Origin: Monarcha castaneiventris obscurior
Taxonomy: Eukaryota > Chordata > Aves > Passeriformes > Monarchidae
Reading direction: 5' to 3'
Assembly (NCBI GenBank): GCA_026261815.1
Contig: JAMPIT010000258.1
Coordinates: 17,006,501 to 17,070,500 of the forward strand
Length of the DNA stretch: 64,000 nucleotides
Part shown: piece after piece, positions 1-11,812 of the stretch
Position numbering within the stretch: the first letter of the stretch is position 1
Layout: each line of letters opens with the position of its first letter
Made by a program: the position numbers and the translations under genes
The notes under the pieces: generated by a model
Told to the model about the DNA's origin: nothing
Databases searched by the model: none
What the model saw: the letters and a program-made list of their open reading frames with translations, nothing else

Positions 1-1335
1 CAAATAAAGGAACTGAAAATATCTTGCTGAACCTTAAGAATTGCTTTTTCATTTTTCTGGGAAATTGAAGTAATTTTCTTTATTAAAAAAAAAATGCAGA
101 TTGGACTCATAGGAAACTAATTTTTTGTGACTGTAGTTCCTTCTGAAATGAGAAGTAAAATTGTATTTAAATGGTAAGTGAAGTAAGAAAAAATTAGTGC
201 TTACAATGATTGTCTTTCTAAAAGAGTGATTTTTACGATGTTTTTGAAAAATTGTGCATAGCATTAAAAAAATTAGGAATTATTGCAATAATCTTTCATT
301 CATTAGGTGTAAGCTGCTTATGTGCTACTTACAAATGTTTCTGTACAGTATGTACAGCATTCCTCATAAAGAATAAGCACCTAGCTAAACATGGACAGAT
401 AAACAGAGAACCAACATAATCTCTTTTTAAATTTATAATTAACACAAACCATAGTATAATATAATGTGAAATAGTAGTGGCTGATAGTCTCTTGTGCTAC
501 AGCACCAGCTAATGTAAACATAGCTGCTGTGTGTCATGTACTAAAGAGACCTAAAACTCCCAGTTTTTTTATAAATGAACTGTTGAATAATTAGATCCAG
601 CATATACACTTGCTGGTAAAAGGAGGAGTAGGGGGAAGCTAAAGCTCTAACAAAAAACTCCCAACCTCAAACACGCTGTGTTTGGCTGCATTTATTTCTA
701 TATACAGCTTACATCCATGTTGCTATTTTCCTTGCTCTGTGTTGGTGGGTATCATAGGCTTTTTTCCTCTTGATACCTGATACCTTGATACTGTTGATGG
801 GGTTTTTACAGACACTTCCTGAACTGATAGAAACTTGTTAGCAACTCAAGAACAACAATGCAATCCGACATGAAACCTTAAGCCTTACACAGAGGAGTTA
901 TTTCAAAAGACAGTGCTCATTGAAACAAAGTTTTTACAAGGATTTGCATATGAAGATTCCCTCTCAAAAACATTCTGCATAACATTTTCCTACTTCTCTG
1001 CTGGAACTTAATATGTATTAGAAAATTTGTAAGTTGTGCTCTTTGAGAAAACAAATGCACTTCAGTTACAAGAACAGTGAACAAAAATGCATTAATAACA
1101 TAAATCTAGGGGGCAGAATTTGAGAAGGCAGCCATGGACTTGAGACATGCTGTTAGTTTTCCTGAATTTGTAAGATAAATTTAATACTGAAAAGTAACAT
1201 CTTGGTACAAATTGATTTAGAGATGGTAATTACATCACAGATACTTTGTTTCAGGGGCAAGAACTGTGAAGAAATGACTCTGCTGCCCGTCAGACAAGCA
1301 GCAACCCAGGAATGCTGTTGCTGGCATCGTAATTG

Positions 1336-1343
1336 TGACGTCA
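1336..1343. promoter_or_regulatory. Full palindromic CRE motif
   Basis: The 8-base palindrome TGACGTCA is a perfect cAMP-response element (CREB/ATF site). It lies about 2.9 kb upstream of the SDR start codon in AT-rich DNA where CpG is rare. Its function is inferred from sequence alone and it could be a chance match. Confidence 0.25.
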
Positions 1344-2016
1344 AAGAGGAAATTTTAACATTGTATTTCTAAATAAGGAATGTAGTTTTTTGTACTGAAG
1401 CAGATGAAACCTTTTCATTTTATCAACTGTTAATGAGATAATTGCTGTCATACAATAACATATTAATTTATTTTTGATACTTAAGAATAAAATGTATTTA
1501 TCTTAAGTTGTAGGGATTAATTTCAGCTGTCATCTTTTTGCAAGGTTTTTAAATTATGCACTCGTTTAATATCTCACTTCTAATTAAAAGCACAATGGTA
1601 CTACCTTATTAGCAATTTTTGTTTGGGAATATTTTATCTTTTTTTGTACACATGCAGTGTTGCAGACACATCTTATTAAAATTGACCTGTTTGTAAGATG
1701 TTTTGGGGCACTGATTTGATCATAGATTCTGGCAAAAACTGCTTGCTTTATTCCAAGCAGTATCTTTAAGATGCAAAGGGTTCTGGGACAGGGCCATAAA
1801 GCTTGAGCCTGTTTCTTTAATTATTTTTAATCAAACTAGAATCCATACAAAAATTCCCATTGATTAAATTCTCATCATAACTATACATTCTAAAACATTT
1901 ATTTCCAGGTTTCCAAAAGTACTACACAATTTAGCTGGTATGAATGGCCAGTGGCCCCATTTTTATATTTACATAAGCATCAGAAACGGCAAATACGGTT
2001 TTGAGTCTAAGCCTGA

Positions 2017-2045
2017 TTAATGCACACATCATTTATGTGCATTAA
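2017..2045. repeat. Perfect 10-bp inverted repeat with 9-base loop
   Basis: TTAATGCACA (2017-2026) is followed nine bases later by its exact reverse complement TGTGCATTAA (2036-2045). It could form a short hairpin or be a dyad protein-binding site; the arms contain octamer-like ATGCACA. It is too short for a microRNA precursor. Confidence 0.6.
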
Positions 2046-4007
2046 GACATGTGACTCATACTTCAGAAAATCAAGCTACCAAAGTTATTTGATGTAGAGA
2101 AGAGGAACAGAACTGAATGTATTTTAGTTTAAATAGCAGGCCTCAGTTAAGTGATTTGCATATTAAAAGTGTATCTTAGCCAACAAACCTATCTGAGGTA
2201 TTTCAGAAGCTCTGCAAGTGGCAGTGTGCTAAACTCCTTGGGCAGTACTGGCTTCTTCACTTTATGTAAATGCATTCCACAAATGCCACGTGTTCTACAT
2301 TAAAGTGGTTCTGCAAAACCAGCCACACATTCTGCTACCATTGACAAGGTCAGGATACACTCATCGAAAGTATTTCTACAGTTTCAGATTATTTATTCTG
2401 CTATTATGAAAATTATGTTGTGAAAAAACTCACTGTTACTTACAGAAATAAATATATTGTGTGTTTTAAATCAAGCTATTTCTTTCTCTACAAAACTGTA
2501 AAGCAAAAACCTCAGAATTAGGTTGACTAGTGCAATAATTGCAAATAAAACTGCTTTTATTTTTTACCTCTCTTTATGCACATCACTTTGCCTTCAGCCT
2601 AGAAGTGTATGCATCAAGTTTCAGACAGATTTTTTTAAAGCAGTGGAATATGTAAGCCCTTCAAACCAGGATTTCAAGTGGAAAATATAACTGATCTGTA
2701 ATTACAGCTGCATCACAACACTAGTGGAATTCCACTAACTAGCATTGTATAAATCCTCGTTTGCTCCTCCTACATGCACTAAATATAAATGTGCATGAGC
2801 AGCAGAAGCAATTTGACTAATCTCTGAATCAGCTAAATAGCATTTGCACTAAAATTTTGTCGGTATACTAACTTATCTGGTTAAACTGTGGGTCAAACCT
2901 GATATATAAGTAGAACCGTAATTATATATAATCTTTAGATGTTTTCCTATTTTGTTGCTTGCCTGAGAAGTTAATGATTCCACTTACACTGTTCAGGCCA
3001 ATTTATTTCTTTTGAAAAGGATGGACTTTTTAAAAACATAATTTCAGTTAAATATTTCTGTACTGTTCTACTTTTCTTGAGTTACTAACCAATTTACATC
3101 TATGCAAATCCTGGAACACTACATTCATTCTTCTGAAGTGCGTTGCATTAACATGGAGTTGTTGAGTCTTGGAAAACATTTTACTGTGTATAATGGCATT
3201 GCAATTAGCTGAATGCTGTTCATAAGGCTAATTGCTTATTAAGGTCTTTCTTTTGCCTGTCACTCAGGACAGAAACAAGGGACTGATTTTCTTCCTGAAT
3301 GTCATATGCTTACTAGTTACTGTATGTTAAACATGAATTGCACTCAAGTGCCAGCCCAAATGCCCCTCTGTTTAATCCAGAGTTTATATGCAAAATATTT
3401 TTTCCAAAACTTAGACATCAGGCTAGTTCTTATTTTTTTAAATTTCTGACTTGTCAATTGCAGGACCAAAAGTGTTGAAAGAGATTTCAGTCTTAGCAAG
3501 AATGTAGTGAAGCTGGTCTGTTCAACATTTCCTGTCAGTTCCCTGCTGCAGCATACTCACTCACTTTCTCTGTTTTTGGTTGGGAACACTGCCAAAGGAA
3601 ATGTGAGGAATCTGTCCAACAACTTGTCTCTTTCAGAATCCACATCCCACTTTTCAGTTTGGGGTTTTTTTTCTGTAATGCCTATGAGGACTCTTACAAT
3701 AGTAAGGCATCAGGGAAGAAATCCATTCCTCAATCTGTTGCAAAAGAACCAGGAGGGTGCTGTAGCTATAGGAATTCTGAACAGCTTTAGCAGAGGGATC
3801 CCACTCTGGGTGCCATTTACTTTCCACAGATGTGAGTGGAGGGTTTAGCACTACAGACCAATTGTAAACGTGGCAAAGCTTTTCCTGCCAGTACTGTGCA
3901 AGCTGGTTATTCTATTTAAAAAATCCATGTAGTTTACAAATGCCTCAATTTATAGTTTAATCAAAATTTGTATTAAATATAATTGTTTTGATAATGCAGA
4001 TTATAAG

Positions 4008-4101
4008 CACGTGTAGGAGCATCTGCTTCTATTTTGTTTAGTTGGAGATTATCCCTTAATCATGCAAGGTCCAGGTGTGCATTTTCAGATTTGTTGACTC
4101 A
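4008..4101 (+). promoter_or_regulatory. Candidate proximal promoter motifs of the SDR gene
   Basis: An E-box CACGTG lies at 4008-4013 and an AP-1 site TGACTCA at 4095-4101, both within 200 bases of the SDR start codon at 4198. There is no CpG island and no clear TATA box, so this would be a tissue-restricted type of promoter. The transcription start is unknown and an upstream non-coding exon is possible. Confidence 0.25.
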
Positions 4102-4197
4102 GGGAAGCTGGAGATAGCATTAAAGGCCAGTCACATTATGCTGTAGTTACATTTACGTTGTTGCTCCTCTGAAGAATTGAACCACTCAGTGAAAAGA

Positions 4198-4294
4198 ATG
4201 GCAAGAAGAAATGTCCTCATTACAGGTTGCTCCTCAGGAATTGGACTGGCATTAGCTGTAAAAATGGCAAAAGATGAACAGAAAAGATTTAAAG
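4198..4294 (+). CDS. SDR gene coding exon 1
   Basis: Encodes residues 1-32 plus one base of codon 33, including the cofactor-binding glycine motif TGCSSGIG. It ends AAAG|GTAACA (phase 1). An open TTG lies in frame at 4177, but the family N-terminus begins at the ATG. Confidence 0.9.
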
Positions 4295-7200
4295 GTAACA
4301 ATCTATCTGTTCTTTATCTTTATAAAAACATACTATTCAAGATGGTGCTGTTTTTTTCTCTGTGATTTAATAGGTGGTTGTATTCAGTTTGGTGACTTGT
4401 TTCTGGTTCGTTTTCCTCTTCGACTGTCAAGAAAATACAGTGAAAATATACTGTTTTCTGTAAGCAGTTGATATTTCTGTACCTGTATTGAAATGGAAGC
4501 ACTACTGGAACTGAATGGTTTACACACAGACACAACGAAAAAAGACAGTAGTGTAAAATGAATAGCTGAAAATATCTGCAGGATTATGCTGCTTTGGGTA
4601 TACATTCACAGCTGTGGTTAGCTTTGCTTCTGCCTACTAAAATCTGCACATATAGAGGCCCATGCCCATTTGAGGACCAAAGCAATGAATTTACATATAC
4701 AGTTTCTAAATTTGCAGTTTTTTTCCTTAAAGCACATTTCATTTTTCCAAGCCTGTGTAGGCATAAGAGGGGGAATGAAGGGGCTGGGATTTGTCTTACT
4801 GCTGCAAAGCATGGTATTTGCTACGATTGACAATGCAAGGTCTAGGCAGCAATCTGTGGCAATTCAGTCTCTCATACTTGCAGTATTTTACTGCTAACTG
4901 ACTGGATGCAGAGCTAGAGCTTTGTGAGTAATTAGGCTACAATAACAACTAATAAAACTAATCTCTATTTTGAGAAGTAGCTTACAAAAATAGACATTCT
5001 TTCAACCTAAGGAAGTATGTCTTCCATTTTTTAATAAAATTATGGTTGCTGTGCTAAATATGTTGATGGTGATTAAAAAAAAAAAGAGAAATCTGGAATC
5101 CAAAATTAGGTTTTGAGTACCTAAAAACAATTTACTGGCATAATTTGATACCTGTTTTTAAATATATTGGTGATAGTATTATCTTTTTACACTGCATGTT
5201 CTTCATTATGCATGGCTGTTTAATTCTTCTTTTGAATTTCTTGAAGATTGCAGAACCAGACTGGGAAATTAGTGACAATATATGTTGAAAATAGAATCTT
5301 TTTAGTTTTTATCTTGTTTCTATCACTGATATTTAAGACCTGGATGTGAAAGCATTGTTCTTTAATACTTCTTAGTAAGACTGCCAGAGTAAAGGTTTTA
5401 TTTCTGGTAAGTGTTGCTTCTGGTGTGTTGCAGTGTTTGCCACCATGCGGAACCTGGCCAAGAAGGAGCCCCTGGAGGAGGCTGCAGGCCACAGGCTGGG
5501 CAAAACCCTCGAAATTAAACAACTGGATGTCTGTGATGAACAGTCTATTAGAACTTGTGTGAATAGTATCCCTGACAGAAGGATTGATGTCCTAGGCAAG
5601 TACAGCATGTGTGTGCTATGAACAGATACCAGATTTCTATAAAACATCATCTCAAATACTCTGAAGAAGTTTCATTGGTGTGTTTTTTAAATGATCAAAG
5701 TACAATAATAAATAATAACAAAGTACAATAACAAACAATAATTACACAGTATATTTGGTTCAAGGTTCTTAAGACTTCATGCAGACATGAGTGGATTTAA
5801 TCTCACCCTGCTTCTATGAAGTAGGGAAGTTTGTTTTCCCTGTTTGCAAAGGAGAAACTTGATCACAGGTAGGTGTCTTGGATAAAATGATACATTTTTT
5901 TATAAATGTGAGAAATTTTACCTAAACTGGCACCTTCATGAGCAAGACTTTCTATTGATGAAACATAGCTCTTTTTACAATGAAGATAACAGCTGTCTGC
6001 ACTAAGAAAGCAACAGCATTTGGGAATTAGCAAGTAAAAGAATAAATGCAAAGAAAATAAGGATATTCCCATTTTGTATTGAGAATTGAAATTGTACTTT
6101 ACAAATCATTCAGCAAAAAGTGTTTTCGTACTGTTTTGCTAAAAATAAATATTAGTATCTTTGTAAAATGGAAATGTTACACCATCAGCTATTAAATCTT
6201 ATCTAATAGAAAATTATGGACCTGCCTTTTTTCTGGTTACTTATTAAAGCAGTGCTTAACAACTGTTTCTGCAAAATTTATGATACTCTAGTTTGACATA
6301 CTACTTCTAGAGAAGAATGCCAGTCCTGTCATCTTTCCCCACTTATAAATATCCAGGAGGCAAATAAAAATCAATGGAAGTGTAAGTGTGTGTTTTGGTT
6401 TATTTTGTTGGGGGATTACTTCCTCTTGAAGATATGAATGTTAATAAAACAAAAAACAGACCAAAATATGGCTTGGTTTATCACTTTTTGAAGATTTCTG
6501 TTCATTCCTATGGGTATTGACTGTAGCTTCCAATTCTTAATACTGAATTATAAACAAATACAGGTGTTTTTTGACTCATTATCCTGTAATCCCTTTATAT
6601 TTTTTTAAAAAAAAGTCTAACCAGAAATAAATTAGTTAAAATTCAAAATACCACATAATTCAAATTTGATTAAAAGCATAATTTAAAATAAAGACATATG
6701 GAAATGTCAAGTGCATTTGGAAAGCTTTAGTGACTAACATATTTTAATCCTTTCTTTAAGGATTATTTAGGATCATTTAACCCTTAGTCCTCACAATACT
6801 TTCAAATGCTTTCCAGTAAAGATTACTAGTTTATGTTTATGGAGGCTTTTTGCTTGCTGTTGTCTCCCATTTGGTGCAGTGAGCAATGCTGGGATGGGGC
6901 TCATTGGACCTATTGAATGTCAGACCATAGAGGAAATGAAAACTGTGATGGATACCAACTTCTTCGGCCTGGTTCGACTCCTGAAGGAGATTTTGCCTGA
7001 CATGAAGAGGAGAAAGAGTGGGCATATAGTTATAATCAGCAGTGTTATGGGAATACAAGGTAAAGTTGGTTTTTCTGTTTGCTTGAACTAATAGTTCAGT
7101 ATTCAAAATCTAAAGCTTTCCTCTTTTTATTAAAAAAAAAATGTAGGAGCTGGATATCTGACTCTTGTGCTTTGTAATGCTGAAGTTGAAACTATAAAAA

Positions 7201-10200
7201 GCACCTGATGGGTTTCATGCATTCAGGTAGTTTGTTACTGCACAGCTACTCTCACAGCATTTTAACAATAAAACCTGCAGAGGAAATTTTTTTTTAGACT
7301 TTTAACTTAAACTCTATCATTTTTAAAAATGTTATTGTATTTTTATTATCTGGAAAGCAGGGCTTAGCATTACTTTTCTCTTTCCCCTTGGAAAAAATTA
7401 TGGAAACAGACAAACATGCTTATTACACTCTGCACAATAATAATAGAATAAAATCCAATCCCAGACAACTGTACCACCTTTTTGTAAAGTTTCTCATCTC
7501 ACAACACTCAAGAGTCAAATTTTAGTGACAGATAATGGTATTCCTACTCTCATGTCCCATCCTATCTAGCTGTATTGTTTTTCAATTATTACAACTGTGA
7601 CATTGATCTCACCTGGATTATTCTGGTGAGCAAACTCCAAGAATTGGTATTTTAATACAACACTTAGCCTCCACCTCAATGGATTGATGTAGTGCTTTTT
7701 CTAAATCACTCAGATGCAAGCTGGATCTCTTGCACAATTGCATCTCCTGCATTACACTCAGCCTCTGTGTTCATCTACAGCCAGTTAAAGTCTTGCTGAT
7801 AAATAATGCAGATGGTATTATATGTACAGATACTTTCATATCTTCGACTACAAAATAATATCATCCAAGGAGACCACAGCATCAGCTAGGGGGAGGAAAA
7901 GCATTAGTCAAGCATCTTTCCTAGACTAAGCAGTTTTGAGAACATAGGCAAAAATTAGTACTTGGATTCAGTATACACAAGGATTTTTCTAATGTTTTCT
8001 CAGAAAGACTGTAGAAATTTTGGGAAAACACATGAGTTTTAAAAATTAAACTATTAATATGTTGGATACAATCACATTCTCAGGATGTTTTGTTTGTACC
8101 ATCAGGCATCTTATTTAATGATGTTTATGCTGCATCTAAGTTTGCTGTGGAAGGATTCTGCGAAAGTTTAGCTATACAAGCACTCAAGTTCAAACTGCAG
8201 TAAGTATTGATCCACTGGTGTAAATGGCATTGATCCACTGGTGTAAATGGTATTGATCCACTGGTGCCAGTTGTATTTTAGATAGTTTAAAATATATTCA
8301 GAGGCAGGAAAAAATCTTTAAAGCTTGCTGCTTAACAGACTGAGAAGCCCTTGAAAACTGTACATCACAAAAGGCATAGAAATGCCCACACACTTCACAT
8401 TATATGAGCAAATAAAAAGATCTAGATGTTAAAATAAACGTGTTCTCTTGAACAGTTAAAGGCTATTTAGCTTTGGATAAAATACAATTCATGTAACACT
8501 TCTGAAAATAGATTCTTACATACAATATCACAGGAATAAAATCATAAGATTGACCTGTGATCTTTTCCTTTAGAAAGGATAATGGTCTTCTTAGGCAATT
8601 CACAGATAAAAAAGTTCCAGGGCCCATCACAGAGACTGAGCAAGTGCAAATCCATCAGTGTTACACAAGGTGAGATACCTGGAATGAAGGGAGGTGGGAG
8701 GAAAGTGAGAAGTGTGGTGTACTATTCCTGACATTTTAGACACTACTAAAGAGACTGGTCCTGTTCATCATCTGTGGGACTTCAGGTCTGATTTGTCACA
8801 AGTGTATTCACACTCATGCAATTCCGCTACTGTACTTGGGGCAAAGTCCAACAACTGGTAAATGTCTATTGCATCTCTGTGTGCCTAAGCATTTAGGCCT
8901 TGTGGAAAAAAGGACAGCTGCTGCTGGGGAATTTCAGAGACAAAACTGTGATTCTGCATATTGCTCTGCAATGTTTGGAGGGATTTAAAATAAATGTAAT
9001 GATACACAGGATATACCTCAATTAATAATGAGATTTCAAGAGTATAAGACACAGCAATAAGGAGGTTAAAATGAGAAAGTATAATAGGAAAAATTCATGG
9101 CCTAATGGGAAGGGTGATGCAAGAGACAAGGCTTTAATTCCAGCAGGAACTGGAATTCTGCTGTCAATAGCTTGATTTAGTTCTAAAGAAGAGCCTTTAG
9201 AACACTCCCTAAAGAACTCAAGTCTAGTAAGAGGCCCAGTCCCAAAAAGTGTTTTGATAAACACAGTAGCTGGGAATTATTATTGCCTGAGAAAAGAACC
9301 AGGAAAAATCTGACCAGTAACTGTATTTTGGTGATTTGCTATAATATGCTACTGAACAAAATAATTTTTTCAGATTTGGCAGCAGCCAGAATCTGTCCAC
9401 CCACAGTAAAAGTTTCTATATTGTATTTTATTAATATACAGTGATGGGATCTTAAATTATGTAATACTAACAGCTTGACAAAGAAAATCCATGTTTGGGC
9501 AATTCCCCCATCTCTTTCAGCTACTTCTAGTATTATCATGAGAAACAAAGAAACCTATGCAGACTTTGGTCCAGAAAGTAATGAATTTTGTTATCATCCA
9601 TTAATTATTTTTCTTAGTATCTGGTAAGTTTTTGTGAATAAATCACACTTAGATTCCACAGCCAGGAGACAGCAGGTAACAACTGCACTCATGTCATGAA
9701 TTAAGTTACAGCCCTTCTCTGAAAATTAAACAATGCAAATTTCTACTACTATATGTGGATGGATAGGAGGAGCAGGAGAGCAATAAAGGCAATGGATTGC
9801 CTTTACAGAAGGTACTGTTATATACTGTTTGCTAGTCCAACTCTTCAATATTCCTTTTGGAGAAGGATTAGGGGTGTATTTTCCATGGAGGATAGTCAAC
9901 AACCAGTAAACCTTTTTTTTGAACAGGTTAAGTTTGATTGAACCAGGCCCAGTGATTACAGAGTTTGAAAGAAAAGTGTTTGAAGATGGAATGAAAATGG
10001 ATCTTTCAGCTGCAGATGAAGAAACAGCTGAGATGTTTACTAATATTTACCTTAAAAATTACAAACAAATTTTCCAGAGCCTGGGACAAAGTGCTGAAGA
10101 TGTTGCAGAGGTAACTCATCAAAAATTCATCTTATTTTTAAAATTTTTTTTCTTTGTAATTTATGAATGCAGTGGTTGGTTGGTGGGTTTTTCTGGTAGA

Positions 10201-11235
10201 AGTATTAGATTTAATTAAATGTAATAAACAATTAAAAAGTGTTTTTAAAAATTCAAGAGAATCTTCATTTTAAACAAAAGCCTACAAAACATTAAAAAAA
10301 TGTTCATTTTGAAGTATTGAATACAACTATGAATTGTAATTTAAATACCACTGAGATATTAGATGCCCTTTACATCCTCTGGTGAAGTCTGAATATTCTG
10401 CATTGTTACCATACATCCACACAGGGCTCCCACCACTGGTAAAGCTCTGTCCTCTCCATCTCACTCATAATCCCTCCACTAAGGGAGGTTCACTCAGCCA
10501 CCCCAGACCACCAAGGCACAATAAAAGCAACATGGTTTCTGGTGCTTGGGGCTTCCTGCAGGAAGAGAAGTTTAGGTGGGAGGGGATGATGATTTCAGGC
10601 ATTTGCTGGTAAGGAATAGCTTCAGTGTCAACTGAAGATTCCCAGATCTTGCTGAAAAATGCACTGTCCTGATCCTTTCCCACTGAACTGTAGGATCTAC
10701 CTACTGTGGGCATTTAAGCCACAATAAGTTGGAAGACAACTCAGGATACTTAGGTGTCAAGTTCTTTCACCATGGTATAGAGAAACAGAAATAGAACTAT
10801 GAATAAATAATAAATACTTCTTCTGGCCTTTAAATATTTTAAGAAGAGTTTCTAATGAAGTTCTAATCAAACTGTATATAGGGTTTTACATAATTCTAGC
10901 ACTTTATTCTTCTACTTTTCCACAGTTTAACTGAAAATTGGGTTTTTACTTTACTATCTTAGTAAAAGTTCTTCAAAAATTCTATTTCTCCTTTTCTACA
11001 GCATACAGTAAAGATAATTCTTGCAGAAAATCCACCTTTTCGCCATCAGACCAACACCTTGTATACTCCAATGACAACTCTGAAGTATGCAGATCCAAAT
11101 GGAGATCTACCCATTGACATATTCTACAAAATGGTTTTTCAGCATGACAAAATCTTCAGTGCAAGTCTCAACTTCATCAAATTGCTACGGTGGAGAAGCA
11201 GGAAGAGCTTTGACCTGGGAAAACCTTCACAATAA
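4198..11235 (+). CDS. Retinol dehydrogenase 8-like short-chain dehydrogenase/reductase, six exons, complete
   Basis: Joining 4198-4294, 5434-5595, 6880-7059, 8106-8199, 9927-10110 and 11002-11235 gives 951 nt with no internal stop: 316 residues, against 311 as I recall for human RDH8. Visible SDR features are the NADP(H)-binding TGCSSGIG (residues 9-16), adenine-side LDV (63-65), SNAG (88-91), catalytic N113, S141, Y154 and K158 (YAASK), and EPGPV (183-187). The [12 protein letters not shown] stretch (33-44) resembles RDH8 (VATMRDLGKKE) more than HSD17B1. The family reduces retinal or oxidises/reduces steroids with NADP(H) at membranes; the substrate here is inferred. The ATG at 4198 is chosen because it gives the family N-terminus [10 protein letters not shown] and has A at -3 and G at +4. 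The C-terminus lacks the cysteine cluster of human RDH8. An HSD17B1-type activity is the main alternative. Confidence 0.9.
5434..5595 (+). CDS. SDR gene coding exon 2, ending at a GC donor
   Basis: The acceptor is TTGCAG|TGTTTGCC. It encodes residues 33-86 plus one base of codon 87 (VFATMRN... to ...RIDVL). The exon must end at G5595 to complete V87 with TG at 6880. The intron then begins GCAAGT, a GC donor, instead of GT. Confidence 0.88.
6880..7059 (+). CDS. SDR gene coding exon 3
   Basis: The acceptor is GGTGCAG|TGAGCAATG and the donor ACAAG|GTAAAG (phase 1). It encodes SNAG (88-91), the structural/catalytic N113 in the DTNFFG segment, and S141 in IISSVMG. This is the core of the Rossmann fold up to beta-strand 5. 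Confidence 0.92.
8106..8199 (+). CDS. SDR gene coding exon 4 (active-site YxxxK)
   Basis: The acceptor is CCATCAG|GCATC and the donor CTGCA|GTAAGT (phase 2). It encodes residues 148-177 with [10 protein letters not shown], placing catalytic Tyr154 and Lys158, followed by [11 protein letters not shown] as in the RDH8/HSD17B1 group. The exon is too short to stand out as an ORF and was found by reading frame continuity. Confidence 0.92.
8206..8269 (+). repeat. 23-bp tandem repeat, 2.8 copies, beside a splice donor
   Basis: Copies at 8206-8228, 8229-8251 and 8252-8269 (partial) are nearly identical; each begins ATTGATCCACTGGTG. The array starts six bases after the end of SDR exon 4, overlapping the downstream edge of the donor region. 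Confidence 0.9.
9927..10110 (+). CDS. SDR gene coding exon 5
   Basis: The acceptor is TTGAACAG|GTTAAG and the donor GCAGAG|GTAACT (phase 0). The first base completes Q178; the exon then encodes residues 179-239. It begins [17 protein letters not shown], the conserved PG motif that contacts the cofactor nicotinamide, and continues into the variable substrate-side helices. Confidence 0.92.
11002..11235 (+). CDS. SDR gene last coding exon
   Basis: The acceptor is TTCTACAG|CATACAG. It encodes residues 240-316 and a TAA stop at 11233-11235. RHQTN and TPMTTLK match the family's substrate-entry loop region. The tail ...[16 protein letters not shown] is basic and has no cysteine. Confidence 0.9.
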   Translation, partial: HTVKIILAENPPFRHQTNTLYTPMTTLKYADPNGDLPIDIFYKMVFQHDKIFSASLNFIKLLRWRSRKSFDLGKPSQ

Positions 11236-11806
11236 GTATGAGGTTATATAATGCAAATTGGAATTACTTCTTGTAGCTACTGATGACACAGTATGTTGTT
11301 ATTCAAATGCCTTTGCTCTGTAATTATGAAAAGACAAGCAAGATGGTTGAGCTTAGCTGAGATAATAATTTCAATGTGTATTTCTTGAATGTTACAGTTT
11401 GCAGAACCTTGCAATTAAAATCCTCTAACTATAGTTTTATTCTGTTTAGTGTTTCCTTTTTCCAGAGATGTTTTCTTAGGAACATGAACACTGACTGATA
11501 TTTGTGTATTCAATATTAACCTGACCCCCTTCACTTACCAGAATATAATATACAGTATGCAAACTATATTCTTAATATCATAAAAATATGTTTTTACTTA
11601 TTAGGATAGAATCAGTATAGTAATCCTTCAATCACACTGGCATTCTGATTTCCAGAAGTCAGATCTATTTATCAGCAACATAAGAGAAAGTGTCATCAAT
11701 CTTAAAATGTAACAAGTAGAATATTTATTATTCATATATATTTATTATAATATTCTGAATGCTTCCTTTATATGCAATGGTTACTAGCATATTGCACATA
11801 GGGAAC

Positions 11807-11812
11807 AATAAA
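11807..11812 (+). terminator. Poly(A) signal, SDR gene
   Basis: AATAAA lies about 570 bases after the stop codon and is the first canonical signal downstream. An ATTAAA variant at 11414-11419 could give a shorter 3' UTR. Confidence 0.55.

Larger units (their letters stand above)
1..4094. other. AT-rich intergenic region upstream of the SDR gene
   Basis: I see no exon, RNA gene or recognisable transposon here. The sequence is AT-rich with stop codons in all frames. The longest open stretch (3507-3848, + strand, GTG start) has no recognisable domain. If gene order follows human, the 3' end of CCDC18 would lie further upstream; I cannot identify any of it. Isolated motifs are listed separately. 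Confidence 0.6.

Noticed and set aside
3507..3848. 113-codon + strand open frame and an overlapping minus frame (3654-3851)
   Set aside because: It starts with GTG, has no recognisable domain and no plausible splice partners. A frame of this length is expected by chance in 64 kb.
4177..4197. In-frame N-terminal extension of the SDR (TTG start, MNHSVKR)
   Set aside because: TTG is not a normal vertebrate start; the ATG at 4198 has good context and gives the family N-terminus.
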